From assembly GCA_905221605.1 (NCBI GenBank), contig CAJNDS010002161.1, positions 392,033-456,032 of the forward strand: a DNA stretch of 64,000 bases. The letters are read 5' to 3'. The notes below the pieces were generated by a model. It had not been told where the DNA came from. It did not search any database and was given only the letters and a program-made list of their open reading frames with translations. Made by a program: the position numbers and the translations under genes. Source of the DNA: Symbiodinium natans (lineage: Eukaryota > Sar > Dinophyceae > Suessiales > Symbiodiniaceae). Of this stretch, positions 1 to 13,200 are shown piece after piece (position 1 is the first letter of the stretch; each line of letters opens with the position of its first letter).

Positions 1-3000
1 TAGGGCTCAAAGGCCTCCAGTCGCCCTGCCTTCTTGCGGGTGAACAACCCTAAACCCTAAACCCTAAACCCTGAACCCTGAACCCTGAACCCTGAACCCT
101 GAACCCTGAACCCTGAACCCTGAACCCTAAACCCTAAACCCTAAACCCTAAACCCTAAACCCAACAAAGGAGCTCTAAGGGCGGGAACCAAAAAACACGC
201 TGCCTCTACGCGCTCCGGAAGCCCTTCTTGCTTGTAGGTTGTCATGCTGTCTGGGGGGGTTTAGGGGGTTTAGGGGGGGCTTAGGGGGCTTAGGGGGGTT
301 TAGGGGGGTTTAGGGGGTTCAGGGGGTTTAGGGGGTTCAGCGGGTTTAGGGGGTTTAGGGGGTTTAGGGGGTTTCGGGGGTTCAGGTTTGGGTTGCGGGA
401 TTTAGGGGGGTAGGGGTTTACAGTTTGGGCCAAGAAAGTTCCTGCACAGTGTAGCTGCTTTGTTCCGTAGGAACAACTAACTCGACGCGACGAAGTCACA
501 AAAGAACAGAATTGTGCTGCAGACTGCAGTAGTTTTAGGGGCAAAGAAAACCCAAGCTTTCTATACATCCACTTAACACCTAGGTTCTGATGCAGCTTTC
601 AGCCAAGAATCCATGGGTAACCTATGCGCCCGCACCCTTACAGTTTGGATTCGCCAGGGGGGGGGGGGGTCTCTAGATTCAGGCGTTGCAAAAATGGCCC
701 AGGGCTCCGCACTCAGAGCCATACTCCCTGCCGGCTGCTTCACAGGGACCCGAAGTGTTCAGGGGCTCGAGTTTAGCATCGCAGTTGGTGGGTTTTCGGC
801 CTTGTGGTTCGCCAAACATCCAACCACTGGCAACGGGAAGGTCTAGGGGGTTCTGTTTGCGGTCAAGGCATGTGCACTCAACTTGAGCTTAGGACTTCGG
901 GTTGCGGGCCGAGGGCTCTTTAAACCCGGCCTCAACCTCCACTCTCCGCTCACACAAGAATGATGGTACTGACGAGAACGATAACAATGACACTAAGAAA
1001 GCATGAACATGCACAAAGCAAACATGCACACAGCACTGATGACAATAGTTGTTTTTGAAACAGTACTGGAAGCACTGGCAGGCGTAGTAGCAGGAGCAAC
1101 AGCCATGGCGGGCAAAATAGAAATAACATAGTAGAATACTAATAACTAATAGCGACAAACCAAATTAATACAAGTACTAAATTACGCAATAAATCCTGAG
1201 CTCACTGTGTCAAAACAGGAACCCTACTTAAAGAGACCACCAACCTAAACCCCTACCCCCTAAAACCCTAAACCCTCAACCCCCTACACCCCTAAACCCC
1301 CAAAACCACCCCAAAAAGCCCTAACCTCCTAAACCCCCCAAACCACCCAAAACCACCCCAAAAAAACCTCAAAACCCCGAAAACCCTAAACCCCTAAACC
1401 CCCCAAAACCCCCTCAGAACCCCCCGAAGTACTTGAAGCCCATGCCCGTGCTTTGATGGCCTGTCCAAGGCTGCCAGGACTGCTCGACGATTCCTGCAGG
1501 TAGGGTTTAGGTTTTAGGGTTTAGGGTTGAGGGTTGAGGGTTCAGGGTTTTAGGGTTTGGGGTTTAGGACTATATAGGGTTGTTGAGTCTCCGTGCCCAA
1601 GAACTTTGTGCATTTTATAAGGGTCTCGAGGGTTAAGGCTCACCTGGCCAAGGAAACTCCTTGCCAGGCCCCAGCATCTCGGCATTTTAGCGACCCTCAT
1701 CCCCACCCTCCCTCCCACACCCTCAGCCCCCCAACCAGGGTTCAGGGTTTAGGGTTTAGGGTCTAGGGTCTAGGGTCTAGGGTTTAGGTCTAGGGTACGT
1801 CCCGAACCCTAAACCATGGAGTGCGAAACAGATTCGGGGCAGGAGCCGCGCTCAAGCGTGTTCTTAGAGGTCTCCCTAGTGCCCCCTAAGGCTCCCTAAG
1901 CTTCCTAGGGCTTAGGTTTAGGGTTTAGGGTTTAGGGTTTAGGGTTTAGGGTTTAGGGTTTAGGGTTTAGGGTTTAGGGCTTAGGGCTTAGGGCTTAGGG
2001 TTTAGTTTAGGGTTTAGGGTTTTGAGGATTTAGGGGTATTCTACCAGGACCCTTGACTGCAGTTCCTTCTTCAACTCGGGAACCAAAAAGGGTGAACTAC
2101 AACTAAGCATCCCGCTAAAACCTAAACCCAAACCCTCTCAACCTTGCGGAGAGCCTTCAGGATTCAACCCTATAGACCCTCATAAAGCCCTGTAAACCCT
2201 CGACAAAAACTCCTACAAACCCCCCTACAAACCCCCTATGAAGATCTATACACCTTCTACAAAAACCCCTACAAACCCCCCTATAACCCCCCCATGAAGA
2301 CCTATAAACTCTCCCGAAAGCCCAAAATTAGAGTGCATGAGGATTGAGAGCTGAGGGTTTCGGGTGAAGCAAACAACCTAAACCCTAAACCCTAAACCCG
2401 AAACCCTGAACCCTAAACCCTAAACCCTGAACCCTATACCCTAAACCCTAAACCCTAAACCCTAACCCTCCCTGAAGCCCTGATCTCAAGCCCCCTCTGT
2501 CGAAGCTGACCGGTCCTCGACTTCTCGACCTTGCCATAAATACTGCCTGGCGCCCGAAACGGCTGGGCCCAGGATGATGGGTGGGGGGTTTAGGGTTTAG
2601 GGTAGGGTTAGGTAGGGGTTTCTCGGATATTCATGTGGACTTTTGGGGTCTAGTGTTTAAGGTGTAAAGTTTTGAGGGGTTTGGGTTTAGGCTTTGGGGT
2701 TTCGGTTAAGGGTTTTGGGGCCTAGGGTTAAGGGTTTGGGTTTCGGGTGTATTGTGTAACGCCTGTAGGATTTATAGAGTATAAACCTAAACCCCTAAAC
2801 CCTAAACCCTAAACCCTAAACCCTAAACCCTAAACCCTAAACCCTAAACCCGAAATCGCATCGATTCAGGATGCAAGCATCTTCAACTTCTTTTCGCGCC
2901 GCTCACCGCGTCAATGCCCGATGTGGCCTCAGGGTGCCATGCACTCCCTCCAGGGAGTTTAGGGTTTAGGGTTTAGGGTTTAGGGTTCAGGGGTTGAGGG

Positions 3001-4186
3001 TTGAGGGGCCAGGCATTCTGAAGCTCTAGTTGAGGGCTTAAGGACCAAAAACCTACAATTTGTTCCTGGGCTCTCTTGTTCTGAAAGTCCTTCCAAGATT
3101 CATAGAGACAACGAGGCAGTTGCCTGAACTACTGTCAGAATATTACCCTAACCAACTTCGACAGTTGTGCCGAGGGAACTCTAAACCCTAAGCCCTAACC
3201 CCCAAGCCCTAAACCCTCAACCCTCAACCCTAAATCCTAAACCCTAAACTGTGGCCTTCTTGGGTGTTTGTCTTCAGGCTGGGCTGCCTTGAAGCTTGTT
3301 TGTTCTTTGCTTTGAAGGGGTTTGCTATCCTCACCAACCCCCCCCCAAACAAAAAACACATAGACAACAACCATAATCAAAAACATAATCACAGTTGATG
3401 AACAAATACATGGCGTAAATACATAAAAAAAAATAACAAAGGAAAAGTGCACGTTTTGGCATCCTCGAGCGGGGAGGAGGGAACCCTGCGTTGCCCCCAT
3501 TGTCTGGTAGTCGAAGAAGACAGCCCGGTGCCCCCAACAAGGAAGTGGACTCCAGGATGCCTCAGCCCTAAACCCAAAACCCTATCCCTAAAGCCTCAAC
3601 CCGAAACCCTAAACTCTAAAATCTCAACCCGAAACCCTAAACCCTACACCCTAAACCCTAAACCCCAAACCCCAAACCCTAAACCCAATCCGAAGAGCCC
3701 AGCGCCGACAGCTCGAAGTCCACTCGCTGCACGAGGAGCTCGTCCTCGGCTGCCACTGCGTTTAGGGTTTAGGGTTTAGGGTTTAGGGCTTAGGGTTTGG
3801 GGTTTGGGGTCTGGGGTTTAGGGTTTGGGGTGAAGGGGCCTAAGCCTTTCTTAAACCCCAAACCCCGCCTCAACCCGAAACCCCCACATGCTAGACCCTG
3901 AACCGTAAACCGGCCCTCAATATGGGGCCCCTTTGAAACCCCCGCCCCACCAACACTGCGAGACGGGTTCCACAGCGGTTCGAACAGATTCAGAGTGGAG
4001 AAGTTCATCAGATCCACCTGGCGCTTTCTGTTTTTTTTTTTTTTTTGGGAGGGGGGGGGGGGGTTAGAGTTTGGGGTTTAGGGTTTGGGTTTAGGGTCAG
4101 AGTACAGAGTGTAGGGGTTTGGGATTTCGGGGTTAGGGTTTAGGGCTTGGCCAGATTTCGGGGATCAAGATCCGCAGACATACGCC

Positions 4187-4375
4187 TTAACCCTCAACCC
4201 TAACCCTAAACCCTACAACCTACAACCTACAACCCACAACCCTAAACCTAAACCCTAAACCCTAAACCCTAAACCGTGAACCCTAAACCCTAAACCCTAA
4301 ACCCTAAACCCTAAACCCTAAACCCTAAACCCTAAACCCTAAACCCTAAACCCTAAACCCTAAACCCTAAACCCT
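4187..4375. repeat. Long (CCCTAAA)n array
   Basis: Nearly uninterrupted heptamers after a short stretch of CCTACAA variants. It lies inside the window with flanking unique sequence, so it is an interstitial array and not a chromosome end. Confidence 0.95.
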
Positions 4376-4947
4376 ACGAGCGCGCGTGGTTTCTTGGCCC
4401 AATCACCTTGTAGATAGCCCAACCCCAGGGCACAGAAGGTAGCCCAACATGTCAAGAAGATAGCCCAGAACCGAAATCCCGAGGGCACACAAGGCCCAAA
4501 ACATGCGATAATGATAGTCTCTACCTCTTGGGGATAGCATCTTGATGTAACTGTGAAACAACGCATGTGTTGCGGAGTCTTCCCGCAGGGCACAGCGATA
4601 AAACTGTACCGCTGCCATGAATCCACCCGTGAACTTCTTTTTGAAGCTACCTCTCGGTGATAGCCACGTGAGGCTAGCTTGAGACACTGACAAAATGCCT
4701 GTTTCGCGGAGCCTTCCCGCAGGGCACAGCGATCAAACAGAACTGCCATTTGAGACGTAACCTCAAGAAATGGGCTTTGGATGGGGGGGGGGGTCTGTAT
4801 TGTTGTCGGAACGATACCCGAACGATGCCGCGAACGATACCTCGGACCTGTCTTGGCACGGCCAAAACCAACATGAATGTACTCGAACCTATGAGTGCGA
4901 TGTGCACCTTGGCGTTTCGATGCGTTTTCGTGCATCAAGTACAGCAT
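4360..4947 (-). other. Open frame over a diverged tandem duplication
   Basis: A 195-codon frame with no recognisable family. It contains two copies of an approximately 45-bp segment (4571-4616 and 4703-4747; core CCCGCAGGGCACAGCGAT), spaced about 132 bp, and a weaker third copy near 5062. The proposed start is not secure. It may be a decayed exon or just an open duplication. Confidence 0.25.
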
Positions 4948-7221
4948 ATAAAACGGTCAGAGATTCACATGCTCATTGCCAGCGTGCCCTCGCGTTTCGT
5001 GTTCAAAACGAAGCTTACAGAACTATAGCCTGGTAAGCACCAACTATGTGAATTTTGCTGATTCCGCAGGGCGCACAGCGATTGGGTTATCTTCTGGGCG
5101 TGCGGGCTAATAAACCACGTCGACCCAGTACTCCCCTTCCCTGCCTCGCACCACCGCATCGATCATGGCAAGCGCGAGTGCTGGTGGAACTTTACGAAGC
5201 CGAGGTAGCACCTGGAGGGTTTAGGGTTTAGGGTTTCGGGCTAGAGTTTAGGGCTAGGGTTTAGGGTTTGGGGTCTAGGGTTTAGGGTTTGGGGTTTGGG
5301 GTTTAGGGTTGAGGGTTTGATGTTTAGGCTTGCGGGAGCGAGTAACTGTAGGGGGGCTGTTCGGGTTCAGCACCTGTCAGTTAAAATCTTGAATTGGGGG
5401 TTTACGATATTAGGGGTGCCGTAATTTGGGTTTAGGGTATGGGGGTCTACGATATTAAGGGTTCCCGAATTTGGGTTTAGGATATGGGGGTTTACGATAT
5501 CAGGGGTACCTTCTTGGGGTCCTGATTACAAGGGAATCTTACTATGTGGGGGTCTATGATTTGGGGGTCCCCTATTTTCGTAAACCCTCAATTGACATGT
5601 AGACACCCTAAACTGGGCTTATAAAAATGATAATGTGTTGGCTTCATCAGGAGTATATAGTGGATTAGGGGTAATAAACATTAAAGATTCTGTTCAAACC
5701 TACCCTCCTGCAGCCACAAGCTCCCGTGAGGGTTGGAAGTCTAGGATTGATAGGGCTTCGGGTTTTATTTAATGGTTCAGGGCTGTATAGGGCTCAGGGT
5801 TTGGGGCCCTAAACCCTAAACCCTAAACCCTAAACCCTAAACCCTAAACAGCCCCTTTCAGAAGCTTCGGGCAAGAGGCAGCCGTCCACATCACCTCCAC
5901 CACGGCCTGCACAAGAGGGCTGCTGCTTTCGATGCCCTGAGCCCTGAGCCCTAAAGCCTCGAAATTCATCAGCTCCTGGTTTAGGGTTTAGGGTTTAGGG
6001 TTCAGGGTTTAGGGTTTAGGGTTCGGGTTTAGGGCAGTTCCCAGAACTCCTCCCTTGAATCAGCATGCCGCCTGCTATGCTTGAGAGCCACTAAGGAAGA
6101 ATCCAACGCTGCTTCTGGACCTTACAGGCATCAACCGACCAAAGGCTATGAACCGGTTTAGGGTTTAGAGTGTTCTTGGCCTCTATAAGAACGAAGCGTG
6201 TCGATGCTGGGGAATAGATTTCTGGATGTGTGTCTTCTCACACCTTTCAACACCCGAAAGCCTCCTCCTCCCCCTAAACCCTAAACCCTAAACCCTAAAC
6301 CCTAAACCCTAAACCCTAAACCCTAAACCCTTCAACACAAAATACCCGAGTAGCCCCAGCAGTGCCGTGCAGTTCTTTTTGACTGCGAATCTCTATGGCC
6401 GCTACACCGCAAGCGACCACAGCAGCTTCATGCATGTCCTCCGGCGCAGGGTCTGCAACCCTCGAAGATGGTACTGGATATGAAGTTGCGGGAGACTTGG
6501 TCCCCACCTTTAACCCTGTCTAGGGTTTAGGGCTTAGGGTAAAAGAGTTTAGGGATTAGGGTTAGAGTTTAGGTTTAGGGTTCAGGGCATGCTTATCCTT
6601 GAAGGCCTGTACCTGAACTTTCTCTCAGGGCTCTTGGCCCCAACTTTGTTGACACACAAAGCTCTACTCCGTTCATGCGTAGGACGATGTTGCTTCTAAA
6701 CAATGCAACATAAACAACAGCGGCACAGACATAATATGACTGTGCCTCCTGATCTGGATGAGAGCGATACCCTAAACCCTAAACTCTAAACCCTGAACCC
6801 TATGCCTTTGTTGAGGTTTCCCTCCACCCAAGCGTCCTGGCGAGGCCCGCCAGAAATAACTGCGCCTTGGCTGTTGACTGCGGTGGTGGGGCATCCGGCT
6901 CATATTACTGGTTCTGCTTCGCAGATATTGGGGATAGAACTGGTACCTACTTTTCACAATCCCCATTTAAGAGCTAGTAAGTTATTCTGGCTTCAGTTTG
7001 CAGAGCCAGAGGGGGTGTAAGGGAGAGGGGGGGTGGCGAAATTCCTGCCAAAGGTATTCAGTGCTTCTTCGAGCCTTATTCGGGGAACCCCAAACCCTAA
7101 ACCCTAAACCCTAAACCCTAAACCCTAAACCCTAAACCCTAAACCCTAAACCCTAAACCCTAAACCCTAAACACCCTCAACTCCACTGCGGCCCCGAAGC
7201 ATCCCGGGCGCCACAGGGCGC

Positions 7222-7255
7222 CTTCTCGGCCGATGAGAGGCACAGGGACAGAGTC
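7222..7255 (-). CDS. Giant gene exon 45 (last one placed)
   Basis: Acceptor CTGGTGGCTTGAG. Reads TLSLCLSSAEK. Donor GAGAAG|GCGCCC. Joins exon 44 as QPDAVTLSLCLSSAEK. Exons to the left could not be followed. Possible continuations (AQLFLAGLARTLGW near 6.85 kb, AVVEVMWTAAS near 5.90 kb, KAGRLEAFE near 0.02 kb) look PPR-like but their joins do not fit. Confidence 0.6.
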
Positions 7256-10200
7256 CTCAAGCCACCAGAAGCTTCACCGCAATGGGCGGCTGCGGGTGCA
7301 GGGTTTAGGGTTCAGGGTTTAGAGTTTAGGGTTTATAGGGTTTATAGGGTTTATAGGGTTTATAGGGTTTAGGGTTTATAGGGTTTAGGGTTTAGGGTTT
7401 AGGGCTTAGGGCTTAGGGCTTAAAGGCACATAGGGTTTAGGGCTTCTTGGGGCCCTTGGGGCTTTGGGTTGTACGAACACGCTCTCGCATTGAGTCTTAC
7501 TCTCCATACATGTAGCACCACTAAGAAGTGCCATCTCATGGTGTACGGTTTAGGGTTTCAGGGTGCTGTGCCCTAAACCCTAAACCCTAAACCCTAAACC
7601 CTAAACACCCACACGGCCAAGCCGCACAGCATCCGGCTGCAGCTTGGCCATGACGGAGTCATGCAGGCAGAGCAGCGTTCTTTGCCAAGCGCTGACGGAA
7701 TGGCCTCGGTGTTTAGGATGGGTTTAGGGTTTAGGGTTTAGGGTTTAGGGTTTAGGGTTTAGGGTTTAGGGCTTAGGGTTTAGGGTTTAGGGCTTTTGTT
7801 GGGAGTTAGGGCCCTCGACAGAACAAAGGACGTTCCAAAGGATTGCAAAGTCGCAGGCGCTGAGCGTCACGCTGCAGCTGATGACATTTGCTTCCACCGC
7901 CTTGCCCAAAGGCCCCTGAACCCTCAATCACAAGCCCGAAACCCGAAACCCTGACCCCCCCCCCCCCCAAACGAAAGCATGTCTAAAGAAAATCTGAGCT
8001 AGGCCGCGCCAAACTAGGACTGTGGATTCTGAGCCCAGAAAGTTCTTAAAGCTAAGGGAAGCTCATCGCTCACCTGCTAAGCAGCTCTGTCAAGTCGTCT
8101 GCCAAACCCTAAGAACCCCAAAGCCCCGAACCCCTTAAAGCTACCCCGCCGACAGCCAGACATGAGTGTCTTCCAGGAGGTGGGGCCGTAAACTCCAAGC
8201 CCGTGAAGACTAACAGTCAGGGTCCCCGGTTCGAAGGTTTCATGAAGGGCAGGAAAACTTAGAATTCATTTGGGCTCCTGAAATTGCAGACCCCAAGCCC
8301 CTAAAGCCACAAACCCCTAAGGCCTAAAGCCTCAACCCATGATCACACTAAGCCCGAAGAAAACCCTAAGGCTACCCTAAGAAAACCCCAAGGTAACCCC
8401 AAGAAAGCCCTAAAGGGAACCCTGAGACAACCCGAAGAGGGACCCCACAACTGGTTTTCAGGACCCCTAAACCCTAAACCCTAAACCCTAAACCCTAAAC
8501 CCTAAACCCTAAACCCTAAACCCTAAACCCTAAACCCTAAACCCTAAACCCTAAACCCTAAGGAAACCCTTTGGGAAACCCTCAAAAAACCTTAAGAGAA
8601 CCCCAACAAGTGGTTTTCAGGACCCTCAAACCTTCCTTCCGAGGTCCGCGAGGAGCTGCACCGCCCCGCGCCAGTGACGGCCCTTCCTTCCCACCCTAAA
8701 CCCTAAACCCTACACCCTAAACCCCCTACCCCCTAAACCCTAACCCTTAATCCTAAACCCTAAACCCTTTCTGTTTATGTGCCCGAAACGCGCTTTCCCT
8801 ACCCGTAAACTTCGAAGCTTCGGCAGATCTGAAATTGGTAATGTAAGGTGCGCGTTTTAAGCAGGGCCCGAGCGTGGTTCAGGGCCGTTCAACATGCCGA
8901 TGCATGAAAAACGGGGCTCTCCTGCAATTCACTTGTTGAGAGTGGTCCGGGGTGAGCTGGCACCTAAGTGACCTTGAACTCTAAACCGTCTAAAGGTAAA
9001 TCCTAAGACCTAAATCCCTAAATAGCCCTAAATAACCCTGAAGAACCCTGAAGAACCCTAAAGAAACCCTAAACTTGTGAACCCTGTGCCATCAGCTGTC
9101 GAACCCAGCTTCAGCAAGCCAAGACATGGACCCACCGACAGACTCTGCCAAGGAAGCAGAAGAGCTTTTTGAAGGTCCGGAGTCCCCTAAACCCTAAACC
9201 CTAAACCCTAAACCCTAAACGCTAAACCCTAAGATGAAGCTACTCAACCCCCGAACGACGCGAAGCACTCCTGACACCAGTTGCACCCTAAAACCTTCCG
9301 ACATCCTAATACGGGGATCGGGGCCGTACTGATTAGAAGAGGGTTTTGGGGGTGACTATCGTGATATATACATATATATATATATTGGAAATTACTCCGA
9401 CCCCTATATATTCTGCCCCTAAGCCCAACCCCATAGTCCAAGCCGAGATTCTCGCAAGCGCTGAGGCCTGCGTTGAAAGCGACCTCACACACAGTCTTAG
9501 GGTTTAGGGTTTAGGGTTTAGGGCTACTAGACCCAGAAGTCACCCAGGAGTAAAAAGGGTACCCTGTTTGATTTTACAGGCGGTTATCAGGGAACCCCAA
9601 CCCTAAAAATAGGCAAGAAGTCCGATAGACATCACCACCCGACAGGTGAAACAAGATCACTGCTGCAGGCTTCGTCCTACCTTACTTCTCCAATAACCAA
9701 GGGAAAACAAGGTTAAACTTTATTGTTCCTACTAAAGAAGGAAACCCAAAAAGTTTAAAGTTCAGCTGTTGGAGAAGTAAGCTACTGGGCCACAACCGAA
9801 AGAACCGTCGGTACACCCTAAACCCTAAACCCTAAACCCTAAGCCCTAAACCTTAAACCCTAAACCCTAAACCCTAAAACAACTCCCCGAACTTGTTGAG
9901 CAATACCTGGATTTTGGGGGGGGCTTGGGGTGCATCCTTCATCCTAATGCCTGAGCCTCTGAAACCTCCCTCCCAAACCTCAAAACCTCTAACCTCCTGA
10001 ACCCTAAATCCTGAAAAAGCCTCCTGAGCCCTTAGCCCTGAAAGCTCCAATTTCCACAGCCCCAAGAAAAGGCCCAAATCCTAAACCCTCTCAAACCCTA
10101 CGCCCTGAACCCTTAAACCCTTGACTCTCTAACCTGAAAGCTGGGACTCGTTCATTGCGGTTTAGGGTTTCGGGTTTAGGTTTTAGGGTTTATAAGTTTA

Positions 10201-13200
10201 GGGTTTATTAGTTTAGGGTTTAGGGTTTAGGGTTTAGGGTTTAGGGTTTAGGGTTTAGGGTTTAGGGCTGAAGCAGGCAAGCAGCTTCATCGGCCTGCAA
10301 GCTCCAGTGGACATACTCCTGGAGCAGACCTGCAAGCTGAAGCTACAAAAAAACCATAGGGTTTAGGGTTTAGGGTTTAGGGTTTAGGGTTTAGGGTTTA
10401 GGGTTTAGGGTTTAGGGTTTAGGGTTTAGGGTTTAGGGTTTAGGGTTTAGGGTTTAGGGTTTAGGGTTTAGGGTTATAGGGTTCTTAAGGGATGGGGGGT
10501 TCAGGGGGGGTGTGTAGCGCAAGGTTCCCTAATACTCCCCACTACGTCCCTAGGGCTCCCTGGCTTCTTCGGCTCCCTTAGTAGCTACCTGCAAGCTGAA
10601 GTTAAAGAAATCAACCCGAAAGCACCAACCAAAAACTACCCCTCAGCTCGTCCTGTCCAGCCTAAACCCCAAACCCCAAACCCTAAACCCCAAACCCTAA
10701 ACCCGCAAACCCTAAACCCCAAACCCTAAACCCCAAGGCCTAAACCCTAAACCCTAAACCCCAAACCCCTAAACCCTAAACCCCTAAACCCTGAACCCTA
10801 AACCCCTAAACCCCAAACCCTAAACCCTAAACCCGTGCCACCGGGGGGCTCATGGCTTGCCACCACACGGAAGCCTTCTCGCAAGCCGTGAGGACCGCGT
10901 TGCAGGCGACCCGGTCCACCTTCAGGCGAGCAGCTGAGGGTTGAGGCTTACTTCTCCAATAACCAAGGGAAAAAAAGGCTAAACTTTATTATTCCTACTA
11001 AAGAAGGAAACCCTAAAAGTTTAAAGTTCAGCTGTTGGAGAAGTAAGGGTTGAGGATTGAGGGTTTGGGGTTTGGGGTGTAGGGTCGTTTAGAACCCTTA
11101 GGGTTTAGGGTTTGGGGGTCTCTAGGGAACGGAGGTCTTATAGAGTTTCTAGGGTTTATAGGTTTTGGGTGTAGGGTCGAGAAATCTTGCTAGCCGGGGG
11201 TTCTTCTCGCCACCTCCCCCCCCACCCCCCACTCCCTCCCCCAAACCTCAAGCTCCAAATGAACAGTTAACCCTAAATGAATCCCTAACCCCAAGCCCCC
11301 AAACCCCTAAACCCCTCGGCCCTAAGTTAGGCCTAAACCCTAAACCCTAAACCCTAAACCCTAAACCCTAAACCCTAAACCCTAAACCCTAAACCCTTTA
11401 GGCCCCAAGAACCCTCAGCCCGACCTCGAGACGCCATGTCTGGAAGTCCTCCAGCGCAGCAAGGGCTGACTTCCACTGACCGTTGCATGCGCAGGCTGCC
11501 AGCACGGCGCCGTAGGTGATTGCGTTGGGCCGCATCCTCAGTTGGACTGAGGTCGTGGCTTTAAGCATTATAGGGCTTAGGGCTTAGGGCTGAGGATTTA
11601 GGGTTTAGGGTTGCAGGGTTTAGGTTTCAGGGTTTAGGGTTTCTGGGTTTAGGGTTTAATCCAGGGTTTGATTTTTAAAGGATTTGGGGCTCAGGGTGCA
11701 GAATTCGTGGGAAAGCTATATCAGGGAGAGCGACCCTGCTTGATGAAGCAACTGCATATACATACATACATACACATATATGTATATATGTATATAATTA
11801 TACATATATATATATATATATATTTATTTATTTATTTATTTTTACATTAGTATATATGTATATTTTAGCACCTGAATATCAGCGCCCTCAGTTCTCTGAA
11901 GAGTTGATGGTGGGAATGGGCATGCAGTTTACGGGCACAGACCGAGCCAAACATGCAGCTCCAAGCGGTTGACAGACCCTAACACCCTAAAACCCTAAAC
12001 CCTAAACCCTAAACCCTAAACCCTAAACCCTAAAACCCTAATACCCTGAAGCCCTGAAGACCCGGAGGGCGAGAACTGGATGAGGCAAGATGAACCGTGG
12101 CACTAGAATCTAGACATGTGCAGAATTCAGCCTGGTCCTGACGCGGGCCAATGTTTTTTTTTTTTTTTTTACCTCGGGTGTAGGTGTTTGGGATTTAGGG
12201 TTTAGGGCTTAGGTTTTAGGATTCAGGGTTTGGGGTTTAGGGTGGTTTAAGTACCGGCATGTTCCGCCAGGCGACCTTCTTCGCACCAGCTCCTGCAAAA
12301 GAGCTAGGACCCGCCACCACTCCGTGCAGGTCTCGCAGGCGCTGATCGCAGCGCTGTATGTGACGATGCCTCGGGTTTAGGGTTTAGGGTTTAGGGTTTA
12401 GGGTTAGGGTTTAGGGTTTAGGGTTTAGGGTTTAGGGTTTAGGGTTTAGGGTTTAGGGTTTAGGGTTTAGGGTTTAGGGTTTAGGGTTTAGGGTTAAGGG
12501 GTTTAGGGTTTAGGGTTAGGGTTTAGGGTTTAGGGGGATGGGAGCGGCTCATGCAGGAGCAGAAACAATCTCCCCTAGAAGCCCTGCATACATGTCAGTG
12601 AACTCGCCACAGATGCCATTTTTTCACATAGGCCTTGAAACCTACCCCCCCCCCCCCCGCCCCCCATAGAACCTAACCCTAAACCCCAAACCTTAAACCC
12701 TAAACCCTAAACCCTCCCAATGGAGCTAAACCTGAACGGATAGCCTGAGGTGCTGGGCTCCAAGGCTCTCTCATCCAAGTCGTGAAGGAGATCAAGCGCC
12801 AGCTCCCAGCGATCGGCCTTCTGGCACGCCTCTCTTCGGTTCGGGTATAGGGTATAGGGTATAGGGTATAGGGTATAGGGTTCAGGGTTCAGGGTTTAGG
12901 GTTCAGGTTAAGAGTTGATCCTTATGTTTCAGGGCTTGAATTCTCAGGGCCCGAAGTCATTGTGAAAGATGGCCTTGGGCTTTGGGTGAGACTCAGAAAT
13001 CATCATGGTGGCGTCTGTGAAGCTTCCCTGAACGGCTTCAGGGTAGCAAAAAGAACAACCGAAAAACCCAAAAAAAAGGCAGATCAGGTCAAGCTCGACA
13101 CAAGCCCTCCTAAGAAAAACGCACGCCTCAACCCTAACCCCTAAACCCTAAACCCCTAAACCCCTAAACCTCCAAACCCCTAAACCTCAAGTCAGGGTTC

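Larger units (their letters stand above)
1..7221. repeat. Telomere-type arrays with unresolved islands
   Basis: CCCTAAA and TTTAGGG arrays and their degenerate variants (CCCTGAA at 60-125, GGGGGTT variants at 255-400, TTTATAGGG at 7330-7380) alternate with islands of 60-300 bp. Some islands look like PPR pieces, but none could be joined with confidence. Poly-G tracts lie at about 658-669 and 4047-4062, and a T-run at 4031-4046. Confidence 0.7.

Noticed and set aside
290-568. Pro-Leu-Asn repeat protein on the minus strand
   Set aside because: It is a G-rich telomere variant array; the repeated part has no protein-like composition outside the array.
4187-4375. CRISPR array
   Set aside because: The repeats are contiguous heptamers without spacers, in a eukaryotic context.
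6316-6507. 63-codon minus-strand frame (EDMHEAAVVACGVAAIEIRS) as another exon of the giant gene
   Set aside because: Composition is plausible, but no donor/acceptor pair joins it in phase to exon 45 or restores PPR spacing.
10939-11055. 8-bp target duplication GGTTGAGG at element A copy 2, implying a hAT-type element
   Set aside because: The host sequence is a 7-bp GGGTTGA repeat, so the match is expected by chance; copy 1 shows only CTAC.
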